64,000 nt of DNA, from positions 111,506 to 175,505 of the forward strand of contig NZ_JPYO01000043.1 of the NCBI RefSeq assembly GCF_000757485.1, given 5' to 3'. Position 1 is the first letter of the stretch. Every line of letters starts with the position of its first letter. The stretch comes from Achromobacter sp. RTa (lineage in GTDB: Bacteria > Pseudomonadota > Gammaproteobacteria > Burkholderiales > Burkholderiaceae_B). Below the pieces are notes generated by a model, which worked only from the letters and a program-made list of their open reading frames with translations, made no database searches and was not told the origin of the DNA. Shown piece by piece: positions 59,768 to 64,000 of the stretch. Made by a program: the position numbers and the translations under genes.

Positions 59768-60817
59768 ATGCAGGAATTGCATGTGCTGGTGACGGGGGGC
59801 GCCGGCTACATCGGCACGCACACGCTGGTGGCGATGCTGGCCGCCGGCCAGCGGCCGCTGGTGCTGGATGATTTCAGCAACGGCAGCCGCGAGGCCGTGC
59901 GGCGGGTGGAGCGGCTGTGCGGCGTGGAGATTCCGCTGATCGAAGGGGATATCCGCAGTCCTGGCATGGTCGAGTCGGCGCTGGCGGCCTCGGCCGCCCG
60001 GGGAGCGCCGGTGCAGGCCGTCCTGCATCTGGCGGGCAGCAAGGCCGTGGGGGAGTCGGTCGCGGACCCGCTCAAGTACTACGACAACAACGTCGGGGGC
60101 TCGATGGCCTTGCTGCGCGCGATGCGCGAGGCGGGCGTGGCGCGGCTGGTGTTCAGTTCCTCCGCCACCGTCTATGGGGAACCGCGCTACCTGCCTTTCA
60201 CCGAGGCGCATCCGCTGGCGCCGACCAATCCCTACGGCCGCAGCAAGCTCATGATCGAGGAGATGCTGCGCGATCTTTGCGCCGCCGACCCCGCCTTCAG
60301 TGCGGTCACGCTGCGCTATTTCAATCCCATCGGGGCGCACCAGAGCGGACGGATCGGCGAAAGCCCGCGCGATATCCCGAACAACCTGTTCCCTTACATC
60401 ACACAGGTGGCGGTGGGCCGCCAGCCGTTCCTGCGAGTCTTTGGCGACGACTACGACACGGCCGACGGCACCGGCGTGCGCGACTATCTGCACGTCATGG
60501 ACCTGGCGCAGGGCCATGTGCAGGCGCTGGCGTATTCGGAGGGGCACCCCGGTTTCGTGGCGGTCAACCTGGGGACCGGGCAGGGCACCAGCGTGCTGGA
60601 ACTGGTGCGCGCCTTCGAACGAGTCAATGGCTGCCGGATTCCGCTGCAGGCGCAGCCCCGGCGTCCGGGCGACATCGAACGGATGTGGGCGGACCCGGCG
60701 TTGGCCGCTTCCCTGCTGGGGTGGCGCAGCACGCACGACGTGGACGCGATGTGCGCGGACGGCTGGCGCTGGCAGCAGGGGAACCCGCTGGGCTACGGGC
60801 CGGACGCCGGGAAATAA
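59768..60817 (+). CDS. galE: UDP-glucose 4-epimerase
   Basis: A 349-aa extended SDR. VLVTGGAGYIGTHTLVAML is the NAD motif and SSSATVYGEP with Tyr156-x3-Lys160 (YGRSK) the catalytic site; LRYFNPIGAHQSGRIGE is GalE-specific. It interconverts UDP-glucose and UDP-galactose. I used ATG 59768 after AAGGGG rather than the upstream GTG at 59753, which lies within pgi. Last recognisable gene of the wza operon. Confidence 0.94.
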   Translation: MQELHVLVTGGAGYIGTHTLVAMLAAGQRPLVLDDFSNGSREAVRRVERLCGVEIPLIEGDIRSPGMVESALAASAARGAPVQAVLHLAGSKAVGESVADPLKYYDNNVGGSMALLRAMREAGVARLVFSSSATVYGEPRYLPFTEAHPLAPTNPYGRSKLMIEEMLRDLCAADPAFSAVTLRYFNPIGAHQSGRIGESPRDIPNNLFPYITQVAVGRQPFLRVFGDDYDTADGTGVRDYLHVMDLAQGHVQALAYSEGHPGFVAVNLGTGQGTSVLELVRAFERVNGCRIPLQAQPRRPGDIERMWADPALAASLLGWRSTHDVDAMCADGWRWQQGNPLGYGPDAGK

Positions 60818-60896
60818 ACCCCTACGCCATGTCGGATGGGCTCGGCGAAATGGGTGCGAGCGGTTACAGTTGACGGGAATATTGCGAAGCAGCATT

Positions 60897-60919
60897 GTCC
60901 GGCGGCACGTCCGCCGGAC
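60897..60919. repeat. Strong hairpin between galE and the serine acetyltransferase region
   Basis: GTCCGGCGG and CCGCCGGAC form a perfect 9-bp stem with loop CACGT. It is 80 bases after galE and about 27 before the short ORF. No T-run follows. It could be a factor-dependent terminator or a 5' leader hairpin; a TTGACG -35-like hexamer (60870) precedes it. Confidence 0.5.
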
Positions 60920-60945
60920 GCTATACCGTCAGCGAGGCACCTCCC

Positions 60946-61005
60946 ATGTTCAACTTCAATCCGCATGCCGGCGCGGCCGGCTCCCGCCCGGAGACCCGGC
61001 GATGA
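60946..61005 (+). CDS. Candidate 19-aa leader ORF coupled to epsC
   Basis: ATG 60946 follows GAGG by 7 bases and encodes MFNFNPHAGAAGSRPETRR, stopping at TGA 61003-61005, which overlaps the epsC start codon (ATGA). Such an arrangement allows translational coupling. There is no Cys run that would suggest classical attenuation by cysteine. Real expression is unproven; it could be chance. Confidence 0.35.
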   Translation: MFNFNPHAGAAGSRPETRR

Positions 61006-61949
61006 GCGGGCCCACCCACATTCCGCCGGCCCACTGGAACCTGGATAGCATCGTGTCCGGCCTGCACGCGGCGCGCGTCGCCTGGCGCGGCCCGCGCGGC
61101 CGCCTGCGCGAAGATGCGGGCCTGCGCGAGTTTCCCTCCCAGGAAAGCCTGCGGCAGATCATCAAGGACCTCTGTGGCGCCTTGTTCCCGATGCGCCTGG
61201 GCCCGATCGACCTGCGCGAGGAGGTCGAGGATTTCTACGTCGGCCACACCATCGGCGCGGCGCTCGATGCGCTGCTGCACCAGGTCTGTCTGGAACTCCA
61301 GTACGTCGGCCGGCCCGAGCAGGCCGCAACCCCCGGCACGCGTGAGCGCGCGATCGAGATCGTGCGCCAGTTCGGCGCCGAACTGCCGCGCGTGCGCGCC
61401 GCGCTGGATCTGGACGTGACCGCCGCCTATCAGGGCGATCCGGCCGCGCACAGCGTCGATGAAGTCCTGCTGTGCTATCCGGGCGTCTCGGCGATGATCC
61501 ACCACCGCCTGGCCAACGTCCTGTATCGCCTGGGCGTGCCGATGCTGGCGCGCATGGTGGCGGAGATCGCCCACGCCGACACGGGCATCGACATCCATCC
61601 CGGCGCCACCATCGGCAGCAGTTTCTTCATCGACCACGGCACGGGCGTGGTGATTGGCGAAACCGCCATCATCGGCGACCGCGTGCGCCTCTACCAGATG
61701 GTGACCCTGGGTGCCAAGCGCTTCCCGCCGGGCGAGAACGGCGAACTGAAGAAAGGCCTGGCGCGCCACCCCTTGATCGAAGACGATGTGGTGATCTACG
61801 CTGGCGCCACGATTCTCGGCCGCGTAACGATCGGCAAGGGTTCGACCATCGGCGGCAATGTCTGGCTCACGCGCAGCGTGCCGCCTGGCAGCAACGTCAC
61901 CCAGGCCAGCCTGGTCAGCGATATGCCCGACTGCGGCCTGGGCGGCTGA
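61002..61949 (+). CDS. epsC: Serine O-acetyltransferase (EpsC/CysE family)
   Basis: A 315-aa enzyme. The C-terminal left-handed beta-helix has IDIHPGATIGSSFFIDHGTGVVIGETAIIGDRVRLYQMVTLGA (about 193-235), containing the catalytic His in DHGTG; the N-terminal helical domain is longer than in E. coli CysE, typical of the EpsC/SrpH type. It acetylates L-serine for cysteine synthesis. Despite the EpsC name it need not belong to exopolysaccharide synthesis. GGAG precedes ATG 61002. Confidence 0.9.
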   Translation: MSGPTHIPPAHWNLDSIVSGLHAARVAWRGPRGRLREDAGLREFPSQESLRQIIKDLCGALFPMRLGPIDLREEVEDFYVGHTIGAALDALLHQVCLELQYVGRPEQAATPGTRERAIEIVRQFGAELPRVRAALDLDVTAAYQGDPAAHSVDEVLLCYPGVSAMIHHRLANVLYRLGVPMLARMVAEIAHADTGIDIHPGATIGSSFFIDHGTGVVIGETAIIGDRVRLYQMVTLGAKRFPPGENGELKKGLARHPLIEDDVVIYAGATILGRVTIGKGSTIGGNVWLTRSVPPGSNVTQASLVSDMPDCGLGG

Positions 61950-62007
61950 GGGCCGTTTCCGCCGGCGCGGCCCCGCCGTACCGGGGCCGCGGCATATTGG
62001 AGTCAGG

Positions 62008-62826
62008 ATGGATACACGAGTCTCGGATCTGGCCGCGCTGCGCGGCTTCGTCGACCGCCACCCGCGGCTGTTCGTGCTGACGGGAGCAGGCGTCAGCACC
62101 GATTCCGGCATTCCCGACTACCGCGATACCGAAGGCGAATGGAAGCGCTCGCCGCCCATGACGCTGCAGACCTTCATGGGCGGCGAACCGGCCCGCGCGC
62201 GTTACTGGGCGCGCAGCATGGTGGGCTGGCGGCGCTTCGGCCAGGTGCAGCCCAACGCCTCGCACCGCGCGCTGGCCCGGCTCGAATCCCGCGGCCACGT
62301 GTCGCTCCTGGTGACTCAGAACGTCGACGGCCTGCACGAGGCCGCCGGCAGCCGCGAGGTCGTCGATCTGCATGGCAGGCTGGACCAGGTGCGCTGCATG
62401 GCCTGCGATTGGCGCGGCGGCCGCCACGCCTGGCAAGAGGCCCTGCAATCCGGCAATCCCGGCTGGGCTCTGCTGGACGCCACCGATGCGCCGGACGGCG
62501 ATGCCGACCTGGACGGCGAGGATTTCACGCAGTTCCGCGTGCCGCCCTGTCCGCGCTGCGGCGGCATCGTGAAGCCGGACGTGGTCTTCTTCGGCGAAAC
62601 GGTTCCGCGCGAGCGCGTGGACCGCGCCAATGCCGGCCTCATGGGCGCCGACGCGGTGCTGGTGGTGGGTTCGTCCTTGATGGTGTATTCCGGCTACCGT
62701 TTCGTTACCGCAGCCTCGCGCAACGGCATGCCCATCGCGGCGATCAACCTGGGCCGGACCCGCGCCGACAACATCCTGACCCTGAAAGTAGAGCTTCCGT
62801 CCGCGCTGGCGCTGGATGCTCTGTAA
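62008..62826 (+). CDS. NAD-dependent deacylase, sirtuin (SIR2/CobB family, class II-like)
   Basis: A 272-aa sirtuin. GAGVSTDSGIPDYRD is the NAD-binding motif, TQNVDGLHEAAGS follows, and His122 in VVDLHGRLD is the general base. Zinc cysteines are Cys130/Cys133 (CMAC) and Cys181/Cys184 (CPRC), separated by a long insert, as in class II (SIRT4-like) bacterial sirtuins. VGSSLMVYSGYRFV closes the Rossmann fold. It removes acyl groups from lysines using NAD. GGAG is 7 bases before ATG 62008. Confidence 0.92.
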   Translation: MDTRVSDLAALRGFVDRHPRLFVLTGAGVSTDSGIPDYRDTEGEWKRSPPMTLQTFMGGEPARARYWARSMVGWRRFGQVQPNASHRALARLESRGHVSLLVTQNVDGLHEAAGSREVVDLHGRLDQVRCMACDWRGGRHAWQEALQSGNPGWALLDATDAPDGDADLDGEDFTQFRVPPCPRCGGIVKPDVVFFGETVPRERVDRANAGLMGADAVLVVGSSLMVYSGYRFVTAASRNGMPIAAINLGRTRADNILTLKVELPSALALDAL

Positions 62827-62917
62827 CCGGGTTCCCGGACGGCCGGTTTTTGACCGGTTTAACCAAGTACTTGCCCCGCAAGGTTTTTTTTACGCGGTTA
62901 CAGACCTTTCCAAAGGG

Positions 62918-62953
62918 TTGTCCACAGGAACTGGGGATAACTCCTAGGGATAA
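62918..62953. promoter_or_regulatory. Cluster of DnaA-box-like sequences
   Basis: TTGTCCACA (62918-62926) and, on the other strand, TTATCCCCA (62932-62940) each differ from TTATCCACA at one position; TTATCCCTA (complement of 62945-62953) differs at two. The three lie within 36 bases in the 161-base gap between two convergent genes. DnaA binding is possible, function unknown. A T-run (62885-62892) and CCGG-rich stretch earlier in the gap may terminate the sirtuin transcript. Confidence 0.35.
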
Positions 62954-62987
62954 CCCCGATTTTTCGACCCCGAGCGGGGCCCGTCTG

Positions 62988-63842
62988 TCAAGTCTCGGCG
63001 GCTTCTGCCGCGTCCCCCATTAGCGCTTTGCGCGCCGCGTGCCAGCTGCCGGCGTCCGGCGCATACAGCAGCCCGCCCGTGCGGTGGGTGGGTTTGTAGG
63101 GCGATCCGTCGAAATGCGCCGAGTAGCCGCCGGCTTCCCGGTGCAGCAGCCAGCCCGCCGCATGGTCCCAGGCGGTCAACTGGTTGTAGAACGCGATATG
63201 GCAGTGGCCCGCGGCCAGGGTGCGGTATTCGTGCGCGGCGCAGCGCAGGGAGGCCGTGCCGGCCAGGCGCGCGAGATTGCCGTTGACGGTCGTGCGCAGC
63301 GGTTCGGGCAGGGCGCCCGTGGCGATGAAACCGTCCATGCCCTCGGGCGGGGCGGGGCTGGCGACCGCAAGCGGAACCTGGCGGCCGTTTTCGTATTCCA
63401 TCCAGGCGCCTTCGCCGCGCACGGCCAGCGCGCTGTCGCGGTTGAGCGGATCGTAGATCACGCCGGCGATCACGTCGCCGCGATGGCAGGCGGCGATCAT
63501 CATGCCGAAGAGCGGCAGGCCGGCCACATAGTTGCGGGTGCCGTCGATGGGATCGATCAGGAAGGCCAGGTCGGCGTCGACCAGCATGTTCAGCAACGCG
63601 GGGTTGCGGGCCGAGGCTTCTTCGCCGATCAGCACGGCTCCCGGGTGCAGCTTGGACAGGCGCGCCGAGATGAGCCGCTCGGCGGCTTCGTCGGCGTCGG
63701 TCACCAGGTCGCGGGGAGACGTCTTGCCGCGCACCGCGCCTTCCGGCAGGTTGCGAAAGCGCGGCATGACTTCCGCTTGGGCGGTTTCGGCCAGAATGGC
63801 CGCAAGCCGGCGGGTGTCCTCTCGGGTAAAGGTTCTGCTCAT
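62988..63842 (-). CDS. Inositol-monophosphatase-family phosphatase
   Basis: A 284-aa member of the IMPase/histidinol-phosphatase superfamily. Metal ligands appear in order: LIGEEAS (Glu), FLIDPIDGTRNYVAGLPLFG (Asp-Pro-Ile-Asp-Gly-Thr) and LTAWDHAAGWLLHREAGG (Trp-Asp). Substrate may be inositol phosphate, histidinol phosphate or another sugar phosphate. I chose ATG 63842; a longer start at 63887 is open and neither has a convincing ribosome site. Convergent with the sirtuin gene. Confidence 0.88.
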   Translation of the reverse strand: MSRTFTREDTRRLAAILAETAQAEVMPRFRNLPEGAVRGKTSPRDLVTDADEAAERLISARLSKLHPGAVLIGEEASARNPALLNMLVDADLAFLIDPIDGTRNYVAGLPLFGMMIAACHRGDVIAGVIYDPLNRDSALAVRGEGAWMEYENGRQVPLAVASPAPPEGMDGFIATGALPEPLRTTVNGNLARLAGTASLRCAAHEYRTLAAGHCHIAFYNQLTAWDHAAGWLLHREAGGYSAHFDGSPYKPTHRTGGLLYAPDAGSWHAARKALMGDAAEAAET

Positions 63843-63905
63843 ACGGGCTGGGGCCTGTTCATCCAGGGGAACGCGCAAATCTACCATGCCTGGGTTGAAT
63901 TGCCG

Positions 63906-63967
63906 GTGTCAGACACCCGAACCCAAGCAGTGTCAGACACCCGAACCCAAGCAGTGTCTGACACCCA
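63906..63967. repeat. 24-bp tandem repeat with internal palindrome
   Basis: A 24-bp unit beginning GTGTCAGACACCC occurs at 63906 and 63930, and a third partial copy starts at 63954 with the variant GTGTCTGACACCC. Each begins with GTGTC-n-GACAC, an 11-bp palindrome. It lies upstream of the phosphatase gene near the window edge; the array may continue as different sequence beyond it. Confidence 0.7.
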
Positions 63968-64000
63968 TACGAAACGCTCGTGCAGGCTGTCGCTGTCCTG

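Noticed and set aside
61002..61949. EpsC as part of the exopolysaccharide operon
   Set aside because: The protein is a serine O-acetyltransferase by its left-handed helix and DHGTG site; the name is historical, and a hairpin and 184-base gap separate it from galE.
63906..63967. Possible CRISPR array at the right edge
   Set aside because: Repeat units abut directly with no unique spacers between them, so it is a tandem repeat.

Overview
The window is GC-rich, tightly packed bacterial chromosome and most likely comes from Alcaligenaceae (Bordetella/Achromobacter type). The reasons are two Bug-family solute receptors, many overlapping ATGA/TTGA gene junctions, a large TetR-controlled fad operon, and a colanic-acid-like exopolysaccharide locus. 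I found no rRNA, tRNA, CRISPR array, integrase or complete insertion sequence. Species assignment is inference.

Region 1 (1-10.7 kb): the tail of an IclR regulator, then a Bug receptor plus FAD/NAD(P)-binding protein pair. Divergent from these is a five-gene acyl-CoA operon: CaiB/BaiF CoA-transferase, crotonase, a two-subunit class I CoA-transferase homologue and an AMP-forming acyl-CoA ligase. The crotonase and the beta subunit both lack the usual catalytic glutamates, so the pathway is probably not plain beta-oxidation. A trio of unknown function follows: SMI1-like protein, lipoprotein, membrane protein.

Region 2 (10.7-20.7 kb): an acid-sugar operon (KdgT-type permease, DUF1537 kinase, PdxA2-type dehydrogenase, GntR regulator) preceded by a large palindrome. 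Next are a TonB-dependent siderophore receptor with a Fur-box-like site, a MarR regulator, and a divergent Bug receptor/sulfatase pair.

Region 3 (20.7-35.0 kb): one long minus-strand fatty-acid operon reading tetR, fadE, thiolase, fadJ-like, fadL, fadN-like, fadA, DUF4442, chalcone-isomerase-like, fadD. It covers outer-membrane uptake, activation and all beta-oxidation steps. A near-palindrome lies just upstream of tetR.

Region 4 (35.0-60.8 kb): the exopolysaccharide locus. At its left edge are a locally AT-rich gene with a GINT1-type beta-propeller region and two NarL/LuxR regulators whose receiver domains lack the phospho-acceptor Asp. A 184-bp nested inverted repeat then separates these from the minus-strand operon wcaJ-gmm-manC-vanZ-gmd-fcl-wzx-GT2-wzy-GT4-GT2-wcaF-wcaI. 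Divergently transcribed are wza-wzc-manB-pgi-galE. Together they make GDP-mannose and GDP-fucose, load a first sugar on undecaprenyl phosphate, extend, flip, polymerise and export a colanic-acid-like polymer.

Region 5 (60.8-64 kb): serine acetyltransferase preceded by a short coupled ORF, a class II-type sirtuin, a DnaA-box-like cluster, an inositol-monophosphatase-family gene and a short tandem repeat at the right edge.

No wholly new system is obvious. The best candidates for something undescribed are the paired pseudo-receiver regulators with the GINT1-like gene beside the exopolysaccharide locus, and the acyl-CoA operon with degenerate catalytic residues.
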